This document shows positions 1 through 8,189 of a DNA stretch of 64,000 nt, one piece after another. Where the stretch lies: contig JAFGIX010000054.1 of the NCBI GenBank assembly GCA_016929395.1, positions 124,001 through 188,000 of the forward strand, written 5' to 3'. Below the pieces are notes generated by a model. The model saw only the letters and a list, made by a program, of their open reading frames with translations. It was not told the DNA's origin and searched no databases. Both the position numbers and the translations under genes were made by a program. The DNA is from Candidatus Zymogenus saltonus. Its GTDB lineage: Bacteria; Desulfobacterota; Zymogenia; Zymogenales; Zymogenaceae. Numbering within the stretch: position 1 is the stretch's first letter; each line of letters starts with the position of its first letter.

Positions 1-38
1 GTCAATCAAGAAGATTGAGGAGACGGCTGGCAAATAGG

Positions 39-257
39 ATGAAAAAGGGCAAAGAAAAGTCGATGGAGAGAGATAAGGCATCAAAGGGGATGGATAAAGA
101 TATTCTGGACAGCGGCAGCGATGACGATATGGTCATTCCGCTCTGCTTCGGTGAGCTGAGCCGAAGAGACGCGGAGGGGATCAAGGAGCTTTGGGAGAAG
201 ACCTGGTCAGCCGATTCGAGGTTCAGCAGGAAATCCAAGGGGGACGACAAGGATTAA
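39..257 (+). CDS. small hypothetical protein, possibly the 3' end of a longer gene
   Basis: Short, highly charged protein of 72 residues if it starts at the ATG at 39. The reading frame is open to the left edge of the window, so it may be the tail of a longer protein. It is rich in Lys, Asp and Glu with no signal peptide or membrane segment; the middle carries a more hydrophobic stretch (VIPLCFGEL) that could be a short helix. I do not recognise a family. The reverse strand is also open here, so coding on the plus strand is only moderately supported. Confidence 0.35.
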   Translation: MKKGKEKSMERDKASKGMDKDILDSGSDDDMVIPLCFGELSRRDAEGIKELWEKTWSADSRFSRKSKGDDKD

Positions 258-453
258 TTGATTAACGGGGGGGCTGACAGGGGACAATCAATGGGGGGGT
301 AGGGGTGAATGATGGGGAGGGATTGGTCTTTTTGTCTTATTCTTTTGCAAAACACGATTGTCTGATATATAATATACAGGGGAAAGAGCAAAAAGGGCTG
401 GACAGATACCCCGCAATGTGTTATAAAAATGTCCTGTTTTCAAATGTGTGGGG

Positions 454-480
454 GGGGTCGGCGGGGTCGGCGGGGTCGGC
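454..480. repeat. three tandem copies of GGGGTCGGC
   Basis: Three perfect, contiguous 9-bp units GGGGTCGGC, preceded by a short run of G. They lie in the 320-bp gene-free stretch between the first small ORF and the nucleoside kinase. The ORF that runs through the repeat looks spurious. Nothing else but the promoter at 502-530 was seen in this gap. Confidence 0.85.
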
Positions 481-501
481 AGTTTTAAATTTCTGGATTT
501 T

Positions 502-530
502 TTGAATTTTATTCAAATTTTACTTAATAT
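502..530 (+). promoter_or_regulatory. sigma70-type promoter for the nucleoside kinase
   Basis: TTGAAT (502-507) and TAATAT (525-530) are separated by 17 bp, about 50 bp before the kinase start. The -35 box lies in a 7-bp inverted repeat (TTTGAAT, 3-bp centre, ATTCAAA, 501-517), a possible operator or chance in an AT-rich stretch. Confidence 0.5.
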
Positions 531-577
531 AGCAAACTTATTAAAAAGAAGCTCAAGGCATTATATATTAGTTATCG

Positions 578-1222
578 ATGCATAAGGCCAGGTACATCGC
601 CCTCGAAGGCCCCATCGGCGTGGGAAAGACATCTCTGGCCGCACTTCTGGCGAACGAGTTTTCCGCCAGGACGCTCTTTGAAAATGCGGAAGAAAACCCG
701 TTTTTGAAGGATTTTTACCGGGACCGAAGGAAAAACGGTTTCAAGACACAGCTCTTTTTTCTCCTTTCGCGATACCAGCAGCAGCTTGAGCTTGCCCAGT
801 CGGACCTGTTCAACAGGATCACCGTATCCGACTACATCTTCGCAAAGGACAGGATCTTCGCCCACATCAACCTCGACGAGCACGAGATAGCCCTCTACGA
901 AGAGCTGTACCGCATCCTCGACCCGAAGGTTCCTAATCCCGACCTCGTGATCTACCTTCAGGCCGACCTGGATGTCATCTTGAGAAGGATCAGGAGGAGG
1001 GGATATTCATACGAGAGGGGCGTTGACCCCGAGTATCTCGAAAGGGTAATCTCGGCTTACAACGAGTTCTTCTTTAACTACAGCGAGACCCCGCTTCTGG
1101 TCATCAGCACAAACAAGGTCGATTTCGTTGCGAACGAGGGGGATTTCAGGGAACTGGTAAAAGAGGTAAAAAAATTCAGATCGGGTACCCAATATTTTGT
1201 GCCGCTTGGATCCAAGCCTTAG
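578..1222 (+). CDS. deoxynucleoside kinase family protein
   Basis: A 214-residue P-loop kinase of the deoxynucleoside kinase (dNK) family, which phosphorylates deoxyadenosine or deoxyguanosine for nucleotide salvage in the cytoplasm. The Walker A motif GPIGVGKTS sits at about residues 11-19, followed by the family's FE-N-P-F-L-FY region, the substrate-loop DR-F (DRIFAH, about residue 90) and the Arg-rich lid (RRIRRRGYSYERG). Length matches the bacterial family. The ATG at 578 has no clear ribosome site but lies just downstream of a good promoter. In Deltaproteobacteria this kinase is often found near pan genes, as here, although 580 bp and a terminator separate it from panB. Substrate specificity cannot be told from sequence alone. 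Confidence 0.9.
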   Translation: MHKARYIALEGPIGVGKTSLAALLANEFSARTLFENAEENPFLKDFYRDRRKNGFKTQLFFLLSRYQQQLELAQSDLFNRITVSDYIFAKDRIFAHINLDEHEIALYEELYRILDPKVPNPDLVIYLQADLDVILRRIRRRGYSYERGVDPEYLERVISAYNEFFFNYSETPLLVISTNKVDFVANEGDFRELVKEVKKFRSGTQYFVPLGSKP

Positions 1223-1724
1223 CCGAAATATCGATATTTACGGCGGAGGGCGGACTGGGACGGACACAATAACGGCAGACAGATATTGGATATCGGGATA
1301 TCGGGATATCGATATTTGTCTTAAGGGGCTTTGGGAAGATAGATAAGTGCTTGGGAGAGAGGGGTCAGGGAAAGAGGATTTCAGGGAGAAGGGATTTCAG
1401 AGAGGCGGGATTACAATTTTGAGTATGTGTGGGAGAGGCCATTAAGAATGCGTGGGAAAGGATGTTTGGGAGAGATACTCAGATACAGGGGAGCGGGGAC
1501 GAGAGAAGCACTGATGCCGAATAACCCTTGTAATTCGACAGCGAAGAGATCGTTCGATTCAGACATTTGAGGTGAGACAAAGGGCGGTTTTATAAGAGAG
1601 ATTTCAATACAGGGACTTCAGGCAATTATCTTCCGGGCTCAAATCAAGAAAAAAATCCGAGATAAAAGGTATCGGCCTGCCGCTATTAAGGGCGTAAATT
1701 AAGGAAATCAAGTTATTTCATCAA
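1223..1724. other. gene-free spacer with GGATATCG tandem repeat
   Basis: No convincing gene in about 500 bp. The stretch is purine-rich, with recurring GGGAGAG and GGATTTCAG words, and contains three perfect tandem copies of the 8-bp unit GGATATCG at 1288-1311. It ends at the terminator hairpin before panB. Confidence 0.6.
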
Positions 1725-1757
1725 CCCCCCGTGTCCAATGGCACGGGGGGTTTTTTA
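1725..1757 (+). terminator. intrinsic terminator just upstream of panB
   Basis: A perfect 9-bp stem (CCCCCCGTG at 1725-1733 with CACGGGGGG at 1742-1750) and 8-nt loop, followed by TTTTTTATTTT. It lies 44 bp before the panB start, so it ends upstream transcription or could act as an attenuator in a panB leader. No leader peptide was seen. Confidence 0.85.
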
Positions 1758-1800
1758 TTTTGGGACTTTTAGCCGATTCTATGGAAAAGGAGGAATTGAG

Positions 1801-2604
1801 ATGACGAGGAAAGTTACAATTCTGGACCTGAAGAAGATGAAGGACGAGGGTGAGAAGATCACCATGATTACGGCGTACGACTTCTGTTTTTCCAAGATAT
1901 TTTCGGATGCGGGGGTGGATGTAATTCTCGTGGGCGACAGCGCCGCAAACGTCGTCTGCGGGATGGAATCCACGCTTCCCATCACCATGGACGATATGCT
2001 GTTTCTGACCGGTGCGGTCTCCCGGGCGAAGCCGGAGGCCCTGGTCGTGGGCGATATGCCCTTTATGAGCTACCACACCTCCATCAAGGAGACGCTGCTG
2101 AACGCCGGGCGCTTTCTGAAGGAGGGACACGCGGAGGCGGTCAAGCTCGAGGGGGGGGAGAACGTGAAAGACAAAATAGCCGCCATAACGAACATGGACA
2201 TCCCCGTTATGGCGCACATCGGGCTTACTCCCCAGTCCGTGCACAGGATGGGGGGTTACAAGGTCCAGGGTAAAGACGATGTCAGCAGAAAGAAACTCCT
2301 CATGGATGCAAAGGCGGTCGAGGAGGCGGGGGCGTTCTCCGTAGTCCTCGAGGCGATACCGTCGACCCTCGCAAAAGAGATAACCGAATCGGTGAGTATC
2401 CCAACGATCGGCATCGGGGCGGGGGTCGACTGCGACGGTCAGGTGCTTGTAATGCACGACATCCTGGGGCTCTCCTTCGGCAAGAGGCCGAAGTTCGTAA
2501 AGGAATACGCCAATCTCAAGGAAATGGCGGAAAAGGCGGTCAGGGAATTCGTCGACGAGGTACATGCGAAGCAGTTCCCGACCAATGAACATATTTATTC
2601 ATAA
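1801..2604 (+). CDS. panB: 3-methyl-2-oxobutanoate hydroxymethyltransferase
   Basis: Ketopantoate hydroxymethyltransferase, 267 residues, first committed step of pantothenate and CoA synthesis: it transfers a hydroxymethyl group from 5,10-methylene-THF to alpha-ketoisovalerate. The TIM-barrel signature motifs are all present: MITAYD near the N-terminus, the metal-binding Asp in VGDS and VGDMPF, KLEGG, AHIGLTPQ, and the catalytic Glu in VLEAIP. The start is the ATG at 1801, preceded by AAAAGGAGG; the frame is open 63 bp further upstream but that part overlaps the terminator hairpin. It is followed by panC (136-bp gap) and panD on the same strand. Length and motifs are typical. Confidence 0.97.
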   Translation: MTRKVTILDLKKMKDEGEKITMITAYDFCFSKIFSDAGVDVILVGDSAANVVCGMESTLPITMDDMLFLTGAVSRAKPEALVVGDMPFMSYHTSIKETLLNAGRFLKEGHAEAVKLEGGENVKDKIAAITNMDIPVMAHIGLTPQSVHRMGGYKVQGKDDVSRKKLLMDAKAVEEAGAFSVVLEAIPSTLAKEITESVSIPTIGIGAGVDCDGQVLVMHDILGLSFGKRPKFVKEYANLKEMAEKAVREFVDEVHAKQFPTNEHIYS

Positions 2605-2740
2605 CAGGAATGTCGATTGAAGAGGGTGTTGGGAAGGTTTTCGGGCCGGGTTGCTTCGTCGGTCGATTTTGAGTATTGACTTTGTGTAAAAAATATACTA
2701 ATTTGAAATCGCTGACGCAAAATTTAGATGGGAGTTGATA

Positions 2741-3604
2741 ATGGAGATAATCGAAAAGATAAAGGATATGCAGGCCTATTCTCAGGATCTGCGGGTGGAG
2801 GGAAAGGTCATTGCCCTTGTGCCCACCATGGGATATCTCCATGAGGGTCACCTCTCCCTGATGAGGGAGGGAAGAAGACGGGGCGACGTCCTCGTGGTGT
2901 CCGTGTTTGTGAATCCGACGCAGTTCGGCCCGAACGAAGACCTGGATAAGTATCCCAGGGATTTTGATCGAGACAGGGAGATGATGCAGGAAGTTGGGGT
3001 GGATGTTATATTTCACCCCCAGGTCGAGGAGGTCTATCCCGAGGGATACCAGACGTTTGTTACGGTAGATGGGGTTTCAAAAAATCTCTGCGGCACGCCC
3101 CGACCTGTGCACTTCAGGGGCGTTGCAACAGTGGTCGCAAAGCTCTTTAATTGTGTCCTCCCCCACATCGCAATCTTCGGGAGAAAGGACTACCAGCAGC
3201 TCAAGGTCATAGAACGAATGGTCAAGGACCTCAACATGGACGTGGGTATTATCGGAATGCCCATAGTCCGTGAGCCGGACGGCCTTGCCATGAGCTCCAG
3301 AAACGAGTACCTGAAGCCTAAAGAGAGAAAGTCCGCGCTGTGCCTCTATAAGGCGATCTTGGCGGTAAGGGAGCTCTTCGACAACGGCGAGAGGAGAATC
3401 GGGGCCTTAACCGACAGGGCCATCGGCATCATTATGACCGAAGACATCGCCACCATAGATTACGTCAAGCTTGTCAACCCGGAGACTATAGAGGACCTCG
3501 TTGGAGTGGTATGGGACAGGGCGCTGCTCGCCATTGCCGTATATATCGGAAGCACTCGACTCATCGACAACACAGTTCTGGGAGAGGAGTTTGAGAAATG
3601 TTAA
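2741..3604 (+). CDS. panC: pantothenate synthetase (pantoate--beta-alanine ligase)
   Basis: A 287-residue cytoplasmic ligase that joins pantoate and beta-alanine using ATP through a pantoyl-adenylate. Seen directly: the nucleotidyltransferase HxGH motif in PTMGYLHEGHLSL (about residues 28-40), NPTQFGPNED, the GRKDYQQL segment and the KMSKS-like MSSRNEYL. The start ATG at 2741 has GGGAG seven bases upstream; an in-frame TTG six bases earlier is less likely. Its last seven bases overlap the panD start, so panC and panD are co-translated. Standard length and intact active site. Confidence 0.97.
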   Translation: MEIIEKIKDMQAYSQDLRVEGKVIALVPTMGYLHEGHLSLMREGRRRGDVLVVSVFVNPTQFGPNEDLDKYPRDFDRDREMMQEVGVDVIFHPQVEEVYPEGYQTFVTVDGVSKNLCGTPRPVHFRGVATVVAKLFNCVLPHIAIFGRKDYQQLKVIERMVKDLNMDVGIIGMPIVREPDGLAMSSRNEYLKPKERKSALCLYKAILAVRELFDNGERRIGALTDRAIGIIMTEDIATIDYVKLVNPETIEDLVGVVWDRALLAIAVYIGSTRLIDNTVLGEEFEKC

Positions 3605-3996
3605 GATCGATCTGTAAATCGAAGATCCACCGGGCAATCGTAACGGAAGCGGATCTGGAATACGAGGGGAGTATAACGATAGACTTAACCCTCATGAAGG
3701 CCGCCGATATCCTTCAGTACGAAGAGGTGTGGATTTACGACATCACGAACGGGAACAGGCTCCAGACCTACGTAATAGAGGGGGAGGCGGATTCGGGCGT
3801 GATCGGCATCAACGGGGCCGCGGCGAGGCACATAAGCCCCGGCGACCTGGTCATCATCGCCGGCTACTCCGTGATGGAGACGGAGGAGGCTATGGATTTC
3901 GTCCCGAAGCACATATTGGTGGACGAAAACAACAGGGTCGTCAGGGAGCTTATCCAGGGCCGTAACTACATTGAGAAGGTCAAGGCCGTTACGTAA
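3598..3996 (+). CDS. panD: aspartate 1-decarboxylase proenzyme
   Basis: A 132-residue pyruvoyl-dependent decarboxylase that makes beta-alanine from aspartate for pantothenate synthesis. The self-cleavage site is visible as Gly-Ser in YEGSITID (about residues 23-30); the new Ser N-terminus becomes the pyruvoyl group. The NGAAAR motif and the HISPGDLVIIAGY segment near the C-terminus also match. It overlaps panC by 7 bp, completing a panBCD cluster that supplies both halves of pantothenate. No terminator is obvious in the 165 bp downstream. Confidence 0.96.
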   Translation: MLRSICKSKIHRAIVTEADLEYEGSITIDLTLMKAADILQYEEVWIYDITNGNRLQTYVIEGEADSGVIGINGAAARHISPGDLVIIAGYSVMETEEAMDFVPKHILVDENNRVVRELIQGRNYIEKVKAVT

Positions 3997-4161
3997 TAGG
4001 TGCTCGGGATCTCATTGAATCGGAAACACAACCGATACTCGATCTATTTTGAATAGCATATTATCAGCTGTTATGGTAATCTTACGCTGAAGCACCGTTA
4101 CGTCTAAAAAAGGTCGACAGCAAAAATAGTGTTTTTTCCCCATCGGGGGGAGGGGGGATCG

Positions 4162-4695
4162 ATGAATAGAAGAAGCCTTGCCGCGTTATTATTTCTTGCC
4201 TTAGTAATCATTTCAGCCTCGCTCCTTGCGGCGGAAGAGGGTGTGTTGAACACCAGGGGGGCAAAGGAGGGGATTATCAAGGGCGGGGCCGCGGTCGGAA
4301 TGGGTGGAGATGGAGCCTACGCCTTTGTGGTGAACACCGCAACCCGCTGGTTCGATACCGGAATCGACGTGAAAAAGGGGGACAAGATAACCATCGTCGC
4401 CTCCGCCAGCAAGACCGACCCCCCCTGCGACGGAAGGACCGGCTGTCCCCCCTACCGTAATCCGGACGATGTGATAGCGGACGGCTTTGCCGGGAAGGGA
4501 TTAAAGGCCCTCGTAAGCAGGATAGAAGCGGCTGAAGAGAAGAGCGACTATTCGGGCGATCCCTTCTCCGTTGGGAAGGAGCTTATCCTCTCCGCACCTA
4601 AAGAAGGGAGGCTCTATCTCGGCTACAACGACTGTGAGGATTGCTTTTCCGACAATACCGGGGCCTTCGAGGTTTCCATAAGCGTTGAGAAATAG
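4162..4695 (+). CDS. exported protein with a PA-IL (LecA)-like galactose-lectin fold
   Basis: A 177-residue protein with a signal peptide (to about residue 22, ending SASLLAA) and a C-terminal domain resembling the Pseudomonas PA-IL/LecA lectin. The match is by pattern: W-FDTGIDVKKGDKITIVAS, GLKALVSRI, and YNDCEDCFSDNTGAF near the C-terminus, compared with LecA's YNDVPGTYGNNSGSF. In that alignment two of the calcium ligands known in LecA (Asp and the second Asn) are kept and the first Asn is Asp. Two extra cysteine pairs (PPCDGRTGCPP and CEDC) suggest disulfides. The start ATG at 4162 follows a G-rich ribosome site; an earlier in-frame ATG at 4129 would spoil the signal peptide. Sugar binding is inferred, not shown. 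Confidence 0.7.
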   Translation: MNRRSLAALLFLALVIISASLLAAEEGVLNTRGAKEGIIKGGAAVGMGGDGAYAFVVNTATRWFDTGIDVKKGDKITIVASASKTDPPCDGRTGCPPYRNPDDVIADGFAGKGLKALVSRIEAAEEKSDYSGDPFSVGKELILSAPKEGRLYLGYNDCEDCFSDNTGAFEVSISVEK

Positions 4696-4851
4696 CGAGG
4701 CTGGATTTGGAATCTCGATCGGTGTCCATCGTCCTATTAGTCGTACTATTATGTCCTATTACATACCAGAGAAAGACCTTCTCGATCTCAGGAAAAACTT
4801 GGACTTGAAGCTTATTCTTTTTCGACAGCGATTCTATGTGGAGATACATTT

Positions 4852-6351
4852 ATGGCTGATTACGACGCGATAGTCATCGGGGCCGGGCTGGGGGGACTCT
4901 CCGCCGGCGCACTTTTATCCAAGGGGGGAAGGAAGACCCTCGTCGTCGATCAGAGCCCCCGAATAGGAGGCTACTGCTCCACCCTTGAGTCGGACGGCTT
5001 CAGGTTCGATGCGGGGGCTTCCATCATCATGATCCCTGAGATAATAGACCTCTGCTTTCAGCGCCTGGGGACGTCCCTCGAAAACGAAGTGGAGCTTATC
5101 CCCCTGGATCCGATATACACCATTGCGCTGAAGGACGGGACAAAGATAAGATACCCCGTGTCCAAGGACGAGTATGCCGAGGAGATAAAAAAGATCGCCC
5201 CGGGCGACGTCGAGGGGTGGTACAGATACGCAGAATATATGGAGGGCTTTCTTAGCACGGCCCTTAAGGGGTTCTTTCTCTCCCCCGCCAACACGTATTC
5301 CGATATGGCGAGGATGTTAATCAAGACCCCGTCGTTATTAGGGTATATCCCTCTTTTCGTCAAGAGCTATCAGCAGGTGATGTCCTCCTACTTCAAAGAC
5401 CCGAGGATCCAGGAATCCCTCTCGTTTCAGGCGAGCTTCATGGGGCTCCCCCCGGAGCTCTGCCCCGGACACATGACCATGCTCCCCTGGGCGGAGCACA
5501 AGGGCTTCTACTACAGCAAGGGGGGGATGATCGCCCTTCCCGAGGCGCTGGCCCGTATCGGCAAGGGGTTCGGTATGGAGGTGAGAACAGACACGTTGGT
5601 CAAAAAGGTCATCGTGAAAGACAAAAGGGCCGTCGGAGTGGTCCTCGGCGACGGGGCGGAAATCACAACCGACCTCGTAATATCCAACATCAACGCAAAA
5701 GCTCTATACCTCGATCTCATCGGGGAGGAGCATTTGGGCTTTATGGCGCGGACCGGCATCAAGAGCATGGAGCCGTCCGTCGCGGCCCCCCTCCTCCTCC
5801 TCGGGGTAGACTACGAGCCGCCCCTCGATTCCCACCACACCCTCTGCACGCTGCCCGTGGAAGAGTTGAACAGCAATTACTGGAACGTCATCAAGAAGAA
5901 TGAGCTGCCCAAGGAGCAGTTCGGCCTCATCAGCTGGACCACCTTCTCGGACAGGGGGCTTGCTCCTAAGGGGAATCACATCCTCGTCATGACGCTGACC
6001 GGACCGAACCGACTTAGGGACAGGAGCTGGAGGGATGTAAAACAGTCCCTGATAGATGAATACATAGATTATATGTCTGAAAGATACGTCCCGGAGCTCA
6101 AAAATCACGTGAAGGTGGCGAAGATGATCACGCCGGAGGACTACGAAAAAGACCTCCTCGCCCCGGAGGGGAGCATCTACATGTTTCAGCAGGATGTCTC
6201 CAACACTACCGTTTACAGGCCCGCGTCTAAATCGAAGGGCATAAAGGGGCTGTATCTCGTCGGGGCCTCCACGCACCCAGGAGGCGGACTGCCGTCGGTC
6301 ATCGCCTCTGGGATGATAGCGGAAGACCTTATTGGTAAATATGAGGGTTAA
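4852..6351 (+). CDS. FAD-dependent oxidoreductase of the phytoene desaturase (CrtI-like) family
   Basis: A 499-residue flavoprotein of the amine-oxidase/CrtI superfamily. The N-terminal dinucleotide-binding motif is AIVIGAGLGGLSAGALLSK (about residues 6-24), followed by the RIGGYCSTLE segment and the family's FDAGAS. Near the C-terminus, LVGASTHPGGGLPSVIASG is the second FAD-contacting motif typical of CrtI-like enzymes. Such proteins oxidise or isomerise carotenoid or other polyprenoid or lipid substrates; no carotenoid genes are nearby, so the substrate is unknown. A GGAG lies eight bases before the ATG. A small membrane protein follows after 21 bp. Confidence 0.85.
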   Translation: MADYDAIVIGAGLGGLSAGALLSKGGRKTLVVDQSPRIGGYCSTLESDGFRFDAGASIIMIPEIIDLCFQRLGTSLENEVELIPLDPIYTIALKDGTKIRYPVSKDEYAEEIKKIAPGDVEGWYRYAEYMEGFLSTALKGFFLSPANTYSDMARMLIKTPSLLGYIPLFVKSYQQVMSSYFKDPRIQESLSFQASFMGLPPELCPGHMTMLPWAEHKGFYYSKGGMIALPEALARIGKGFGMEVRTDTLVKKVIVKDKRAVGVVLGDGAEITTDLVISNINAKALYLDLIGEEHLGFMARTGIKSMEPSVAAPLLLLGVDYEPPLDSHHTLCTLPVEELNSNYWNVIKKNELPKEQFGLISWTTFSDRGLAPKGNHILVMTLTGPNRLRDRSWRDVKQSLIDEYIDYMSERYVPELKNHVKVAKMITPEDYEKDLLAPEGSIYMFQQDVSNTTVYRPASKSKGIKGLYLVGASTHPGGGLPSVIASGMIAEDLIGKYEG

Positions 6352-6372
6352 AGTTTAAGCACGGATGTCAAG

Positions 6373-6525
6373 ATGAAAACCATACTTCTAATTATCTGTG
6401 GTGTTATTATCGGGATGCTTCTTCTCTGCACGATATTCTACATTGTGATGAGTCCATCGAAGAAGCGCTTCCTGAAAGCTCAGATGAAATCGGCCCATTA
6501 CATGCTGCCGAGGTATTTTGTTTGA
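6373..6525 (+). CDS. small single-pass membrane protein (50 aa)
   Basis: A 50-residue ORF beginning MKTILLIICG and ending LPRYFV. It has one strong transmembrane helix (about residues 3-26) and a basic C-terminal tail (PSKKRFLKAQ), so the tail is probably cytoplasmic by the positive-inside rule. It starts 21 bp after the CrtI-like gene and may be co-transcribed. No family is recognised. Ribosome-site support is weak, but composition is that of a real small membrane protein. Confidence 0.45.
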   Translation: MKTILLIICGVIIGMLLLCTIFYIVMSPSKKRFLKAQMKSAHYMLPRYFV

Positions 6526-6738
6526 GGGTGGAGTTTCTCATCCCTAATATAAAAAGCATTGACTTTATCTGCCCATAACGGCAGGGCTGGTTTTTATGAA
6601 TTGTTTTTATTGAGTTGGGTCAATGGCATACCAATAACATCGTTGGCAAAGCGGCGTGAAACAAGGTTTGGAAGTCCATAAAAAAATTTCTAAATAGAGG
6701 ATTTTAAAGCAGTAGCCTTTTTTGGGGATTGTGGAAGC

Positions 6739-8037
6739 ATGATAAAATTAAGGAACAGTAAAATTGTATATTTGCTAGTACTTTTTATCTTATTATCTAC
6801 TTATGCCATTGCCAATGATGCATCAAGCAGTTTAGATGTGGTCAAAGAGAAGGCCCATAAAATAGACTCTTTTGTCAAAAGGAGTGAAATGATCGCATCG
6901 GAGATATCGACAATGGTTGGAATAGCTATCAATCCTCTTTTAGGCATGGTATGTGTCGGGGGATTTGAATTCTATAAGGCCAAGACAAAATCGGAACCTT
7001 TGAGCTGGTACAACTCACTCTGGTTTCTGATCCCTGCTGCTTTAATATTGTTGATAATCGCTTTGAAAGACACCATTGGTGAAGCACTGCCTCCATTGAA
7101 GAAGTTCTTGGACGGATTCGAATTGGTCGAGCATAAGGTTTTCGCCGTTCTCGCTTTTTCCTCAAGGGTCCCATCGATAGTGGACAGCTTGAACGCCCCT
7201 TTGAGTAAATACGTCTCTTCAATCCTTGATAATTTTGGGATCGCTACGGCATACGCGGCAACGTCGGGTGGTTTAGCGGGGGGGGTGGGTGATGGTGTAT
7301 CTAATATAATAAGTATAGTCGCTGTAATTCTGATAGTGCTTTTCTGCGCTGTAATCTTTTTCGTGGTTTGGCTCACGAGCGGTGTCGTTGAGACCTTATC
7401 GTTTCTGTCGCCCATTCCCTTTGCGGGCCTTCTTCTTAAAATAGTCAGGCTGCTTCTACTCTTTTTCTTCACCGTATTATCTATTCTAAGTGTATTTTTG
7501 GGATTTATAATCTCAATGATAATTGTTTTGTTGTGCATCAAGTTGGCTGGCTGGTCTTTTAGGCTTTCCGTGTTTGGCATAGTCATTTTCAAAGATAATA
7601 TCACCATGAAGTGGAAAAGATTCGATGTCAGAGGGGAAAAACATATTCGTGTATTCAGCTCTAAAAATATTGAATCCGTGAAAAACAGAAGCTATGGAAG
7701 GTTTATTAAAGAAGGAGATAAGCTTGTGTTTTTATACAAACCGTTCTTGGTTTTTAAGGAAAGAAGCATCTTTATAGATGAGCGGCCGGATAACCTGAAA
7801 ATTGCAAAGGGTCTGTTGTATCCGAGCGTTGTGATATTCGATTCGATAAGCAATTCACACACTTTGCTCTTTCATCTGCGCCCCATGTACAGAAATCACG
7901 AGGAAAATGTCGCAGAATTAATAGGGATCCAAAAAGATGTCCATCAGCTGTGGGTGGTAACAAAGTTAAGGGGTATTTGGAGGTGGATTAAGGATCAAAT
8001 ATCAGAAGAACATCTCGTTAAGGTAGAGAACATTTGA
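6739..8037 (+). CDS. multi-pass membrane protein of unknown function
   Basis: A 432-residue protein. A signal sequence or first membrane helix (about residues 8-25) is followed by a segment from about 60 to 150 (MVGIAINPLLGM, LWFLIPAALILLIIALKD) that faintly recalls DUF4126 membrane proteins, then a Gly/Ser-rich linker (SGGLAGGVGDG) and three or four strongly hydrophobic helices (about 190-280). The last 150 residues are soluble and basic, without a recognised domain. The DNA is more AT-rich than its neighbours. It is followed by a bidirectional terminator shared with the convergent barrel gene. I cannot assign a function. Confidence 0.75.
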   Translation: MIKLRNSKIVYLLVLFILLSTYAIANDASSSLDVVKEKAHKIDSFVKRSEMIASEISTMVGIAINPLLGMVCVGGFEFYKAKTKSEPLSWYNSLWFLIPAALILLIIALKDTIGEALPPLKKFLDGFELVEHKVFAVLAFSSRVPSIVDSLNAPLSKYVSSILDNFGIATAYAATSGGLAGGVGDGVSNIISIVAVILIVLFCAVIFFVVWLTSGVVETLSFLSPIPFAGLLLKIVRLLLLFFFTVLSILSVFLGFIISMIIVLLCIKLAGWSFRLSVFGIVIFKDNITMKWKRFDVRGEKHIRVFSSKNIESVKNRSYGRFIKEGDKLVFLYKPFLVFKERSIFIDERPDNLKIAKGLLYPSVVIFDSISNSHTLLFHLRPMYRNHEENVAELIGIQKDVHQLWVVTKLRGIWRWIKDQISEEHLVKVENI

Positions 8038-8135
8038 TTGGTTTCAGTATTTGGAACTCCTTGAAATATTAGTCTCGAAAAAATCAGATTTTCAAGTCCC
8101 GATAGGTCTTTCTTTTAGATGATTATAAGATTATA

Positions 8136-8171
8136 TTAAAAACCCCCGGCGGTCTCCCACCGGGGATTTTT
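8136..8171. terminator. bidirectional intrinsic terminator
   Basis: CCCCGG-C-GG at 8144-8152 pairs with CC-A-CCGGGG at 8157-8165 (one mismatch, 4-nt loop). A runs on the left and T runs on the right let it stop both the membrane-protein gene from the left and the barrel gene from the right. Confidence 0.85.
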
Positions 8172-8189
8172 ACTCTCAATCGAGATTCT

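Noticed and set aside
305-505. 66-codon plus-strand open frame
   Set aside because: Runs through the GGGGTCGGC repeat and lacks a ribosome site or protein-like composition in its second half.
1738-1800. Upstream start for panB
   Set aside because: It would place the terminator stem inside the coding region; the ATG at 1801 has an excellent ribosome site and the family N-terminus.
1708-2592. 294-codon minus-strand open frame
   Set aside because: Antisense to panB and crosses the terminator hairpin.
8035-8037. Genome-wide reassignment of TGA to an amino acid
   Set aside because: TGA ends several intact genes here (8037, 12146, 13783, 21666, 27256, 30413, 48307, 49059) at the normal family length.
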